Below are positions 34,887-43,388 of a stretch of DNA of 64,000 bases, one piece after another. The first letter of the stretch is position 1. The number at the start of each line of letters is the position of its first letter. Source of the DNA: Vibrio tasmaniensis (lineage in GTDB: Bacteria; Pseudomonadota; Gammaproteobacteria; Enterobacterales; Vibrionaceae); assembly GCF_024347635.1 (NCBI RefSeq), contig NZ_AP025511.1:372001-436000 (forward strand), written 5' to 3'. Below the pieces are notes generated by a model. The model saw only the letters and a program-made list of their open reading frames with translations, was not told the DNA's origin and did not search any database. The translations under genes were made by a program, and so were the position numbers.

Positions 34887-36263
34887 ATGACCTATATAGA
34901 GCCTACCCTTTGGGCACAAAAACAGTTCGGTCAAGCCCACATTAATGACCCTAGACGCACTCAAAGACTCGTTGCTCTCGCAGCCTCACTGGCCGAGCAA
35001 CCTGGTGTACCCGTCTCGAAACTCATTATCTCCCCTGCTGAAATGGAAGGGGCTTATCGCTTCATCCGTAATGAGCAAATCAAAGCAGAAGATATCGCAG
35101 AAGCGGGTTTTTATGTCACCGCACAAGAAGCATTAGAGCAACAAACACTTCTTGCCTTAGAAGACACCACTTCTCTCAGTTACTCCCATCGTAGCATTCG
35201 AGATGAACTCGGGCATTCCAATCAAGGCAATCGACATCGCGCCATGTTCGTACACTCAACCTTACTTTTTGCTCCCGATACTCAATCTGTTATTGGTTTA
35301 ATTGAACAACAGCGCTGGACTCGTGATATAGAAAAGCGAGGTCAAAGGCACCAGCATGCGACTCGACCATACAAAGAGAAAGAAAGTTATAAATGGGAAC
35401 AAGCCTCTCGCCATGTCGCTGAGCGACTTGGCGATAAAATTTCGGATGTCATTTCTGTGTGCGATAGAGAAGCCGACCTATTTGAATACCTCACTTACAA
35501 GCGAGAGCAACAACAGAGATTCCTCGTTCGCTCAATGCAAAGCCGCTGTATTGAAGAGCATGATAATCGTCTTTATAGCTATGCCTCTACCCTGTTATCA
35601 GCCGGAGAGAAAGTGCTCGAAATACCGCAAAAAGGCGGTCGTAAAGCTCGCAAGGCTTATTTAGATATCAAATATGCCCCCGTGACACTCAAGTCTCCTG
35701 CTAACAAGAAAGAGTTCGATAACATTCCGCTTTACTACGTGGGATGTATAGAACAAGGAGAGAGTGATAATAAGCTCGCGTGGCACTTACTGACTTCAGA
35801 GCCGATAACGAGCAAGGAAGAGGCACTCAAAATCGTCAGTTATTATGAGCGGCGCTGGCTAATAGAAGATTTTCATAAAGTCTGGAAAAGTGAAGGGACT
35901 GAAGTTGAGCAACTGAGAATGCAAAGTAAGGGTAACTTAGAAAGGCTCAGCGTCGTTTTGGCTTTTATCGCGACTCGGTTACTCCAGTTGAGGTTTATGA
36001 ATGAATCAGACGAGTTATCTAAGGCCAGTTGTGAGCAGGTATTAAAAGGCAAAGCGTGGAAGTTAATGTGGCTCAAGTTGGAGAGTAAAAAACTACCGAA
36101 AGAAGCGCCTAATATATCATGGGCTTACAACGGTATTGCTCGGTTAGGTGGTTGGAAGAATACCAAGCGAACAGGTCGCACTTCTATAAAGACGTTATGG
36201 CAAGGATGGTTTAGGTTACAAACCATCCTTGAAGGGTATGAACTCGCTAAGTCTCTTGATTAA
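34887..36263 (+). CDS. IS4-family (Tn5-like) DDE transposase
   Basis: A 458-residue transposase that follows Tn5 Tnp along its whole length: DPRRTQRLVALAASLAEQPG, then the DDE residues D93 (LALEDTTSLSY), D193 (VCDREADLFEYL) and E327 in the YREK motif YERRWLIEDFHKVWK. Tn5 has D97, D188 and E326. I choose ATG 34887 with AAGGATG upstream; two earlier in-frame Met codons add six residues. Two GATC sites (34851, 34856) lie in the promoter region, as in IS50, where Dam methylation lowers transposase expression. The gene is intact. Confidence 0.95.
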   Translation: MTYIEPTLWAQKQFGQAHINDPRRTQRLVALAASLAEQPGVPVSKLIISPAEMEGAYRFIRNEQIKAEDIAEAGFYVTAQEALEQQTLLALEDTTSLSYSHRSIRDELGHSNQGNRHRAMFVHSTLLFAPDTQSVIGLIEQQRWTRDIEKRGQRHQHATRPYKEKESYKWEQASRHVAERLGDKISDVISVCDREADLFEYLTYKREQQQRFLVRSMQSRCIEEHDNRLYSYASTLLSAGEKVLEIPQKGGRKARKAYLDIKYAPVTLKSPANKKEFDNIPLYYVGCIEQGESDNKLAWHLLTSEPITSKEEALKIVSYYERRWLIEDFHKVWKSEGTEVEQLRMQSKGNLERLSVVLAFIATRLLQLRFMNESDELSKASCEQVLKGKAWKLMWLKLESKKLPKEAPNISWAYNGIARLGGWKNTKRTGRTSIKTLWQGWFRLQTILEGYELAKSLD

Positions 36264-36286
36264 CCAGACTTGTGATCAAGAGACAG

Positions 36287-36294
36287 CCACATGG
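36287..36294 (+). repeat. Right target-site duplication of the IS element
   Basis: CCACATGG directly after the right end, identical to 34776-34783. Removing the element restores a perfect palindrome AAAGGCTCC-ACAT-GGAGCCTTT. Confidence 0.85.
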
Positions 36295-36357
36295 AGCCTT
36301 TAAAGTGTACTGGCTGAGTCAGTCATTCCATGTATCCAGCTCAATAAAGAACAAATT

Positions 36358-37569
36358 TTAACTGAACCAAGCAACAACTCTTTCTTTCAAACTCGTATTC
36401 TTCCGCCAAATCCAATACAAGCCTTCCTCTAACTCTTCAACGCTCATACGACTTGGTTGATACACCGGGTGGCTACCATCGTACTTAGACCAATCTTTAG
36501 TAAGGAGTCGCCCCTCTCGCTCTAACTTATTAAAAGACTCAGAACCGGGAAACGGAATCATGTAGTGCGGGATCACCTTATCAACCTTGATATCTTCGAC
36601 GAACTTCTGCGTTTGCTTGAAGATAGCAGTGTCATGTTCATCAAAACCGAACAAGAAATCGCCCCATACTTCGATACCATGCGATCTAATCTCAGCGATG
36701 TACTCTTTCATTTTGGATGGTTTCACAAAACCTTTTTTCTGTGCTTTTAAAGCCTCTTCAGATGGCGTTTCTATCCCTAACAATACCGCTTTAAAGCCTG
36801 CTTTCACCGCTGCACTCAACAACTCTTTATCACGAGCAATCAATACTGTCGTTTCCCCATAGAAGCTCATATTAAGCGGCTTAATGGCTTTAAATAGAGC
36901 CAGAGCATATTCACGGTCATGAGTGAGATTGTCAGAGTGCAGCTCAACCCATTCAATACCTAATGTCTTGAGATACTCTAATTCGCTAACGATATTTTCG
37001 ATTGGCCTTTTCTGGAACTTATCAAAGAACCTTGGCACCAAACAGAAGTTACATTTGAATGGACAACCTCTTGTCACGACCACTGACCATGTATAATTGT
37101 ACGCTTCTGGATTGATGATATCTGTTGGGTATGGATTGAGCATACTGAGGTCGACAGGTTCGGAACTTTCATAAATAGGCTGTAACGAACCAAACTCAGC
37201 ATCACGTAATAGCTGAACCCAGTAGTTCTCAACTTCTCCCATCACCAAACAATCCGCATATACTGCCGCTTCTTTAGGGTTAAACTGAGTATGTAACCCA
37301 CCCAGTATGACTGTTTTGCCTTTTTGCTTATATTTGGAAGCTAGGTCGTAAGCCCGATAAGCATCCGGAGTCGACATAAATATCACCACCAAATCGGCAT
37401 CAGTATAAAGATCAGCTTTTGCACCTATGGTTTCATCAACCATATCTAACTTGTACCATTTTGGTGTCGCAGCAGCGGCTGCAAATATGTTTTGTGGAGG
37501 ACCACCAGTCGAAGCTTTGTATTTTGAGTAATCGCTGCCAGCAGATGCTTTAACTAAATAGATTTTCAT
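36358..37569 (-). CDS. B12-binding-domain radical SAM protein
   Basis: A 403-residue enzyme. Residues 60-115 form a Rossmann-like cobalamin-binding-type domain (ADLVVIFMSTPDAYRAYDLA, KTVILGGLHTQFNPKEAAVY) without the DxHxxG motif that provides a cobalamin ligand. The radical SAM core has the cluster motif TRGCPFKCNFC (CxxxCxxC, near residue 168), GIEWVELHSDNLT, ETTVLIARD and LLGIETPSEEALK. Members modify diverse small molecules or proteins; the target is not known. The small membrane protein gene lies 30 bp upstream on the same strand, so they form an operon within the segment bounded by the phyH 3' copies. Confidence 0.85.
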   Translation of the reverse strand: MKIYLVKASAGSDYSKYKASTGGPPQNIFAAAAATPKWYKLDMVDETIGAKADLYTDADLVVIFMSTPDAYRAYDLASKYKQKGKTVILGGLHTQFNPKEAAVYADCLVMGEVENYWVQLLRDAEFGSLQPIYESSEPVDLSMLNPYPTDIINPEAYNYTWSVVVTRGCPFKCNFCLVPRFFDKFQKRPIENIVSELEYLKTLGIEWVELHSDNLTHDREYALALFKAIKPLNMSFYGETTVLIARDKELLSAAVKAGFKAVLLGIETPSEEALKAQKKGFVKPSKMKEYIAEIRSHGIEVWGDFLFGFDEHDTAIFKQTQKFVEDIKVDKVIPHYMIPFPGSESFNKLEREGRLLTKDWSKYDGSHPVYQPSRMSVEELEEGLYWIWRKNTSLKERVVAWFS

Positions 37570-37599
37570 AACGTGTCCTAATTATTCACTTATGCTTAG

Positions 37600-37875
37600 C
37601 TACAAAGAACTAAAAAACTCAAAGACCCTGTTGTCCATATAGAAATATATCCCTCCCATCACAAACCAACTGATGATGATCAAGGTAAACAAAACTGGAT
37701 GATTTTTTAGCTCAATACGTTCAACAAAAAAGGCTTCTTTAGCACGAAGATTTTCCCATCCCCAAAACCAGCAAAATAGCCCCCAAATCAGAAGTAGATG
37801 AAACTTAAGAGCAAACAAGGCCATAGTCAGAGCCAATAATGTTTTCCACTTAGACATGACTTTTGGCATGTTCAT
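37600..37875 (-). CDS. Small membrane protein
   Basis: A 91-residue protein with two hydrophobic stretches (TLLALTMALFALKFHLLLIW and PVLFTLIIISWFVMGGIYFY) joined by a charged loop. No family recognised. AGGAG and AAGAAAG precede the ATG. It is the first gene of a two-gene operon with the radical SAM protein. Confidence 0.65.
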   Translation of the reverse strand: MNMPKVMSKWKTLLALTMALFALKFHLLLIWGLFCWFWGWENLRAKEAFFVERIELKNHPVLFTLIIISWFVMGGIYFYMDNRVFEFFSSL

Positions 37876-37963
37876 CTTTCTTAACTCCTAGTTATCTAAC
37901 TAGGAGTCATTGTAGATAGGTGTTGGTCAACTTTTGGTTAACTAATTTCAATTTGAACAATCG

Positions 37964-38050
37964 ATTGCCAACATCATCAATGTTGAGCAATATTACTGAT
38001 CCAAGACTATTTATGAACACGCTACACTTAAAATAAATGCAGTACTCATA
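37964..38050 (+). pseudogene. Orphan copy of the phyH 3' end
   Basis: These 87 bases match the last 85-89 bases of the PhyH gene (34184-34272) with about 85 percent identity by eye, ending exactly at the stop codon. In the PhyH frame it reads LPTSSMLSNITDPRLFMNTL followed by HLK, a premature TAA, then MQYS and TAA. No N-terminal part precedes it. Confidence 0.85.
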
Positions 38051-38071
38051 ATCCATAAAGGTACCCGTACC

Positions 38072-39058
38072 ATGACTGACACGAAGAAAAATACCCGAAT
38101 TAGCCAGTTCCGTTTCGGTCAGCCGAAAGAGTCTCTCAAGATGGAACATGTCACTTTAGGAATGCTAGATAAGGATAAGGTTCGAGTACGAGTTGAAGCG
38201 ACCAACATCAATCCTAGTGATCTGTTGTCGATTTATGGTGTTGGGCAGTACAAACACAGCCACCAGCCGCCGAGAGTGCCTGGGTTTGAAGCAGTAGGAA
38301 GGGTTGTAGAGTCCAGCCATGCTGAATTTTCAGTGAATCAGCGAGTGCTCGTGGCAACCAGTGGAACATGGCAGAACTATGTCGATGTATCACCAGACAA
38401 CCTCTTCCACATTCCTCAGCACCTAGACAATGGCTATGCCTGTCAGTTGTACATAAATGCGCTCACCGCGTGGGTACTAACGACAGAAGTCGCGAAGTTG
38501 ACCAAAGAAGATTTGTTGATCATCAATGCAGGTAGCTCAGCCATTGGTAAGGTTTTCTCCCAGTTATCTAGCTCACTTGGGTTTCAAATCATTGTTGTGA
38601 CGTCACAACCTGAGCGCTCTCGAACCAATTCAAACTATGTGTTAGATACCAATAGTGATTTGGTTGCACAAATTCAACAGCTGGGTTTACCTCGACCGAC
38701 GGTTGCCTTTGATGCGATTGGTGGAACGCCCGGAACCGAACTTATTCATACCCTTAGCAGCCAAGGGCGTTTTATCAACTATGGCACGCTTTCGCTCGAT
38801 TTTTATGAACCGCGATTCTTCGAGCACGCAAAAAACCAAGCTATCGATTTCAGTACTTTCTTCTTACGTTATTGGGAAGAGGCTGAGGGGAAAGATGTTC
38901 GCCGTGAAAAGTTCACAACCATGCTAGATCACTTCATCACCAACGACATTCAGCTCGACGTCGACCGTTATCTCCCATTAGATGAAGTTCAAACCGCAAT
39001 TGATCTCATTGAATCGAAAACCACACGCTTAAATGGCAAGATCATCTTGCTTCCTTAG
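38072..39058 (+). CDS. Zinc-independent MDR-family oxidoreductase (quinone/enoyl reductase type)
   Basis: A 328-residue medium-chain dehydrogenase/reductase. N-terminal GroES-like part: VRVEATNINPSDLLSIYG and PGFEAVGRVVE; nucleotide fold: LLIINAGSSAIGKVFSQLSS, which keeps the glycine-rich turn. It lacks the zinc-binding Cys/His cluster of alcohol dehydrogenases, so it fits the quinone oxidoreductase or mitochondrial enoyl reductase-like subgroup, using NADPH. AAAGG is upstream of the ATG. It starts 22 bp after the phyH remnant. Confidence 0.85.
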   Translation: MTDTKKNTRISQFRFGQPKESLKMEHVTLGMLDKDKVRVRVEATNINPSDLLSIYGVGQYKHSHQPPRVPGFEAVGRVVESSHAEFSVNQRVLVATSGTWQNYVDVSPDNLFHIPQHLDNGYACQLYINALTAWVLTTEVAKLTKEDLLIINAGSSAIGKVFSQLSSSLGFQIIVVTSQPERSRTNSNYVLDTNSDLVAQIQQLGLPRPTVAFDAIGGTPGTELIHTLSSQGRFINYGTLSLDFYEPRFFEHAKNQAIDFSTFFLRYWEEAEGKDVRREKFTTMLDHFITNDIQLDVDRYLPLDEVQTAIDLIESKTTRLNGKIILLP

Positions 39059-39142
39059 TACATCGTTGATCGCGATAACTTGCGATCGTGTTAGGTAACC
39101 CTCCTAACACTGCGTTAAACGGGGGAGTTTAAAAAGACGTAA

Positions 39143-41323
39143 TTACTTCAGATAAATAACGTTTGTATGTTTAGGTTTGCTCAACCCTGTTTCAAGTTTT
39201 TTCGACAACGTTTCCGCACACATAGGTTTGGCTAAGAGATAACCTTGTCCGTAATCACAGTGCGATTGCGCTAAGAAGCTTGACTGGACAGTTGTTTCAA
39301 TTCCTTCAGCAACGACCTTAATACCTAGCTGGTGAGCCATTGAAACAACTGCCGCACATAGAGCACGGTCATTCATATCGCACTCAAGATCACTGACAAA
39401 GCTTCGATCAATTTTCAAACCATCAATGTTGAACTCTCGTAAGAACCCTAGTGAAGAGTATCCGGTGCCAAAATCATCTAACCAGACTTTGATCCCCATA
39501 CTCCTAAGGTCATCCAACGTTTTCTTTGCGCTTACCCTGTCAAACATTAGGGCTGTTTCGGTTACTTCTATATGTAACCTGGTCGCTTCAACTTGATGTT
39601 TTTGTGTTTGATATTGGAATGATCGAAGTGCCTTATCTCCATAGAGCTGCTTTGGAGACAGGTTTATCGCAACGTGAAACTCGGGGGGAAGATGATGCCT
39701 AAAACCCCACTCCTGAATATCTTTGCAGGCCTGCATGACTATCCACTCACCAAGTGTATGAATAATATCCGTGGCTTCAGCGATAGGAATGAACTCAATA
39801 GGCGAAATATTGCCTTTCGTAGGATGACGCCAACGTATAAGGGCTTCAACTCCAACGACATGCCCTGTTTTTAGGTCAAACTTTGGTTGATATAAGAGAC
39901 TAAACTGAGAAAAATCATCGATAGCGGCTCTAAGCTCCTTTTCGATGACTCCCCTTGCTAGTATCTTCTGTTCGATTTCCTGGTTGAAGAAACAGTACCT
40001 ACCTTTACCCTTTTGTTTGGCGCTGTACATTGCCATGTCTGCACTTTTAACCAAGTCTTCAGAGGCGCTTCCCGACTCAGGAAATAATGCAACACCAACA
40101 CTCGCTCCCACGACTACCGATTCACCTACGGAACTGAGGTAAATCGGCTGTTTTAGTGAGTTCACAATATCAGAGGCAAACTTAGATACTGTCTCCTGTG
40201 TCTGAATTCCTGATAAGCGAAGTAAAAACTCATCCCCTCCAACTCTTGCAATCATGCATTGAGGCTCTTCCTTTGCAGTCATTTGCCCCATTTTTTTAAG
40301 CGAGTTTGTTAGTGTCTGAGCCACTTCACTTAACAGCTCATCTCCAGCTTGATGCCCAAGGTTATCATTGACACGTTTAAACTCGTCCAAGTCGATAAAG
40401 AAAACCGCAAAGACCTCTTTTGACTGTTTGCATCGATGAATACATCGTTCAAGACATTGAATAAACTGAGAGCGATTCGGTAACTTAGTCAGAGGGTCGT
40501 TGTAAGCTAAAAACTCAACTTCCTCATTCCGCTGCTTGAGGCTTGAATCCATCCTGTCAAACGCCTGAGCAAGCTCTCCGAGTTCATCACTGCGCTGGAT
40601 GTTGTTTGATACTAGGAAAACCCCTTTACTGATGCGTTTCGAATGTTGTAGGAGTTGATTAATCGGACGAATCATCGTCTTAGCTAATAACATGGAAAAG
40701 AGTAGGCTGACCAGACACATGAACATTGTCAATATTATGCTCAATACCGTGCTATAACTTCTACTCGAGTCAGTTATATCCTTGATAATAGTATTGTTTT
40801 TCTCGATGTCGTCTTTCACGGCCTCTAAGGAATAGCTCATCACTATGCCTCCTAGCCGAGTTTTATTCATCGTGATTGGACGCGCAACAATCAGTGCTGA
40901 TGAATTGATTTCAGTATAGTTTTCTTGCTTACTCAGTACATTTTCTTGCACCCTTGGCATATCCAAGTTGGAGCCATAACCGAGTACTACATCCTCTCCG
41001 GTATGAACTATCAAACCATTAGCATCAAAGACCTTTATGAATATGACATCTTTATTTTCAAAGGCAGGCTCTAAAATAGAGTTAATATTATCGATATCAT
41101 GAAAATACATCGGATCAAAAAGTGCATCTGACAGGTACTCAACCGTTTGTTCTGCTTGACTCTGTGCTTGGGAAGTAAAGTTCTCTGCAATATTCGTTGC
41201 CGTTTCTTCCAGAATTTCATCACTATAGTATGAAGATATCAGCCACTGAGACAAGGAAAGGCAGCCCATAGTCAAAACGACCATAAGCATGTTTCCGAGA
41301 ACCAATTTACCTTTTAACTTCAT
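39143..41323 (-). CDS. HAMP-GGDEF-EAL c-di-GMP signalling protein
   Basis: A 726-residue membrane protein: TM1 near the start, a periplasmic sensor (about 35-195), TM2 (about 200-225), HAMP (RPINQLLQHSKRISKG), GGDEF domain with intact GGDEF in ARVGGDEFLLRL and no RxxD inhibitory site five residues before it, and an EAL domain with EALIRW, NLSPKQL, EVTETALM, DDFGTGYSSLGF and EGIET. Both activities look intact. It starts 18 bp after the substrate-binding protein gene, so the periplasmic protein probably reports to it. ATG 41323 is chosen over TTG 41329; GAGAAG lies upstream. Confidence 0.92.
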   Translation of the reverse strand: MKLKGKLVLGNMLMVVLTMGCLSLSQWLISSYYSDEILEETATNIAENFTSQAQSQAEQTVEYLSDALFDPMYFHDIDNINSILEPAFENKDVIFIKVFDANGLIVHTGEDVVLGYGSNLDMPRVQENVLSKQENYTEINSSALIVARPITMNKTRLGGIVMSYSLEAVKDDIEKNNTIIKDITDSSRSYSTVLSIILTMFMCLVSLLFSMLLAKTMIRPINQLLQHSKRISKGVFLVSNNIQRSDELGELAQAFDRMDSSLKQRNEEVEFLAYNDPLTKLPNRSQFIQCLERCIHRCKQSKEVFAVFFIDLDEFKRVNDNLGHQAGDELLSEVAQTLTNSLKKMGQMTAKEEPQCMIARVGGDEFLLRLSGIQTQETVSKFASDIVNSLKQPIYLSSVGESVVVGASVGVALFPESGSASEDLVKSADMAMYSAKQKGKGRYCFFNQEIEQKILARGVIEKELRAAIDDFSQFSLLYQPKFDLKTGHVVGVEALIRWRHPTKGNISPIEFIPIAEATDIIHTLGEWIVMQACKDIQEWGFRHHLPPEFHVAINLSPKQLYGDKALRSFQYQTQKHQVEATRLHIEVTETALMFDRVSAKKTLDDLRSMGIKVWLDDFGTGYSSLGFLREFNIDGLKIDRSFVSDLECDMNDRALCAAVVSMAHQLGIKVVAEGIETTVQSSFLAQSHCDYGQGYLLAKPMCAETLSKKLETGLSKPKHTNVIYLK

Positions 41324-41341
41324 AAGCAATAGCTTCTCTAG

Positions 41342-42304
41342 TTAACGGGAGATGTATTCATCAACCAGTCGTTTTTGCGCTTCCGCCCAAGAAATGCTTT
41401 CTACAATCTCTGGTGTGATAGCATCAAACTTTTTCGTCTTCTTATAGGCTTTCAAAGCCTGTTTACCTTTCTCACTTTCATGAGCCGCAAGCAATACTAA
41501 GAGCATGTTTTGCTTAAGTTCGGAGGAGAGATCTGGGCGTATTAGTACTAGTGAGCGTGGAATGGCTTGAGAAGTATGGATTACCTGTAACTGTTGTTTT
41601 ACCTGATCGGGAATTTCTTTCTCCCAATCGAGATTACTAAATGCAGCTGACGCAACAATATTACGATGAACCCAGCTCATCATGTTGGATTCTCCTCCAG
41701 ACTTTGAATATTCATCGGAGAAAAAATAACCAACCTTGTCTTTCGGTGGATACTCTCTAGGGGAGCTTAACTCATAGAGCTTATATCCTTGCCCAAGCAG
41801 TATCGCCGCAGGGACAAGAAACGCACTTGTAGAACCGACATCCTCAAAGACAACCGTTTTGCCACGCAGGTCACCTAGGGAGTCGACCCCGTTATTGCGT
41901 TTGGAAAAGAAGATTGAATGATATTCCGCCACACCGCTTTTCCATCGTCTTGCTAAAAGTTCAGCACCCGAATATTGCATTAATTCCTGTGCTGCAAACA
42001 CCGTTTCAGAAACCAGATCTACCTGACCGCTTTTTATCCAACGAGCCATTTGACGAGAGTCGCGGGCGACAACAACTTGGCCTGTTTTGATACCATCGTT
42101 AGATAGATTTTCAGCTAAGTAATCAGCAAAAGGCTGTGCACGTTTGAATGCTTTTTTTGGGTTAGAGCTAATAACCCCTATGATTATTGTTTCTTCACGC
42201 AAGTTGCTTTTCGTGTCTGCACTAGCGGATACCGTGAAAAGCGAACAAACAATTACTGCTAGCAGTAAAACGAACTGTTTACAAATGGACTGACAACTAA
42301 ACAT
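41342..42304 (-). CDS. PhnD-type periplasmic substrate-binding protein
   Basis: A 320-residue exported protein: signal peptide (LLLAVIVCSLFTVSASA, cut near residue 29), then the phosphate/phosphonate-binding (PhnD-like) plan with IIIGVISSNPKKAFKRAQPF, DLVSETVFAAQELM, LRGKTVVFEDVGSTSAFLVP and a helical C-terminal half. There is no permease or ATPase gene nearby, so it is more likely a ligand sensor for the downstream GGDEF-EAL protein than a transport protein. The ligand is unknown. First gene of a two-gene operon. Confidence 0.82.
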   Translation of the reverse strand: MFSCQSICKQFVLLLAVIVCSLFTVSASADTKSNLREETIIIGVISSNPKKAFKRAQPFADYLAENLSNDGIKTGQVVVARDSRQMARWIKSGQVDLVSETVFAAQELMQYSGAELLARRWKSGVAEYHSIFFSKRNNGVDSLGDLRGKTVVFEDVGSTSAFLVPAAILLGQGYKLYELSSPREYPPKDKVGYFFSDEYSKSGGESNMMSWVHRNIVASAAFSNLDWEKEIPDQVKQQLQVIHTSQAIPRSLVLIRPDLSSELKQNMLLVLLAAHESEKGKQALKAYKKTKKFDAITPEIVESISWAEAQKRLVDEYISR

Positions 42305-42665
42305 GCACGCACCAAAATGTGATATTTATCCCAATATTAGAACTATAATATTCGAAAATCATAGAATCTGCCATCTTGTATTAGCGATTAATGGTGTAAG
42401 CACACAATCGCGAATAAATTAGCATCATTGTGTTAACAACCAATTACTAATGGGGACTCAAACCTCCCACTCACATCTGTATTTTCCCTCGTACTGATCT
42501 GTTTCTCTCTTTTCAAAGTACAAGTTATTAATAATTCTATGTAAATCGCTTTCTTTTTCAAATTTTTGTCTACAGTTTTATAGAGCTTGTCGCTTCGGTA
42601 ATAGCCACAAGTAACGACACATTTTGATGATTAGTTTTGGTTATAAGGAAAGAAAAGGAGAGGAA
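42305..42665. other. Divergent intergenic region
   Basis: AT-rich spacer between the binding-protein operon and the ABC operon. It should hold both promoters. No repeat, hairpin or small gene stood out. Confidence 0.4.
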
Positions 42666-43388
42666 ATGGAAAGCCCAATTGTCACACTCACCCATGCCAG
42701 CAAAAGCTTTGTTGATGGCAAAGATACCCATCACGTATTGGAAGGTGTCGACTTCGCTTTGGCGACAGGGGCAAGCGTGGCTTTGACAGGGGCAAGTGGC
42801 AGCGGAAAAAGTACTCTGCTGAACATCATTGCGGGGTTTGAACCTCTATCCGGTGGCGAACTATCTGGTGGAGAATTGTGGCTCGATGGCGAGAACACAT
42901 TAGATTGGAAAGATCCACAATGGAGTCGATTCCGCCATCAAAAATTGGGCGTTATCTTTCAACAGTTCAACTTGTTAACCCCACTCAACGTAAAACAAAA
43001 CATCGCGTTCCCATTGCATTTGAATCAACAAAAATGGGGCGACTGGTGTGATTATTTAGTGAAAGCGTTAGGCATCAGTGAACTGCTCGATAGGCATGTA
43101 TCAGCACTCTCTGGCGGTCAGCAACAACGAGTGGCGATCGCACGTGCGTTAGCCCACAAACCTAAGCTACTGCTTGCCGACGAACCCACAGGCAACCTCG
43201 ACCACAAAGCAGGTATTGAGGTAATGAAGCTGCTGAGTGAAATCACCACGCAAGGTAACACTGCCGTGCTTTTGGTGACGCACAGCCCGGAATGTGCCGG
43301 TTTTATGCAAACACAATTGGTTTTAGATGATGGTTGTTTAAAGAGCGTAGATCGAATCCAAGCCCAAGAGCAGCAGCACTGTGAGTAA
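42666..43388 (+). CDS. LolD/MacB-type ABC transporter ATP-binding protein
   Basis: A 240-residue ATPase: Walker A GASGSGKST (near residue 43), Q-loop VIFQQFNLLTPL, signature LSGGQQQRVAIARAL, Walker B LLLADEPTGNLD. This is the class that pairs with FtsX-type permeases and works on lipids, lipoproteins or envelope cargo. The start ATG 42666 has AGGAGAGG upstream; the frame is open 14 codons further. A 15-bp in-frame duplication gives SGGEL-SGGEL (42849-42878) where relatives have one copy. Overlaps the permease gene. Confidence 0.92.
   Translation: MESPIVTLTHASKSFVDGKDTHHVLEGVDFALATGASVALTGASGSGKSTLLNIIAGFEPLSGGELSGGELWLDGENTLDWKDPQWSRFRHQKLGVIFQQFNLLTPLNVKQNIAFPLHLNQQKWGDWCDYLVKALGISELLDRHVSALSGGQQQRVAIARALAHKPKLLLADEPTGNLDHKAGIEVMKLLSEITTQGNTAVLLVTHSPECAGFMQTQLVLDDGCLKSVDRIQAQEQQHCE

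Larger units (their letters stand above)
34784..36286 (+). mobile_element. IS4-family, IS50/Tn5-like insertion sequence
   Basis: A 1503-bp element. The left end CTGTCTCTTATACACAAAT closely matches the IS50 outside end; the right end read inward, CTGTCTCTTGATCACAAGT, resembles the IS50 inside end with its GATC (36274-36277). The two ends match at 15 of 19 bases. It carries one intact transposase gene, an internal terminator behind the left end, and is flanked by eight-base direct repeats CCACATGG. It appears complete and recent. IS50 makes nine-base duplications, so the eight bases here are slightly unusual. Confidence 0.93.
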
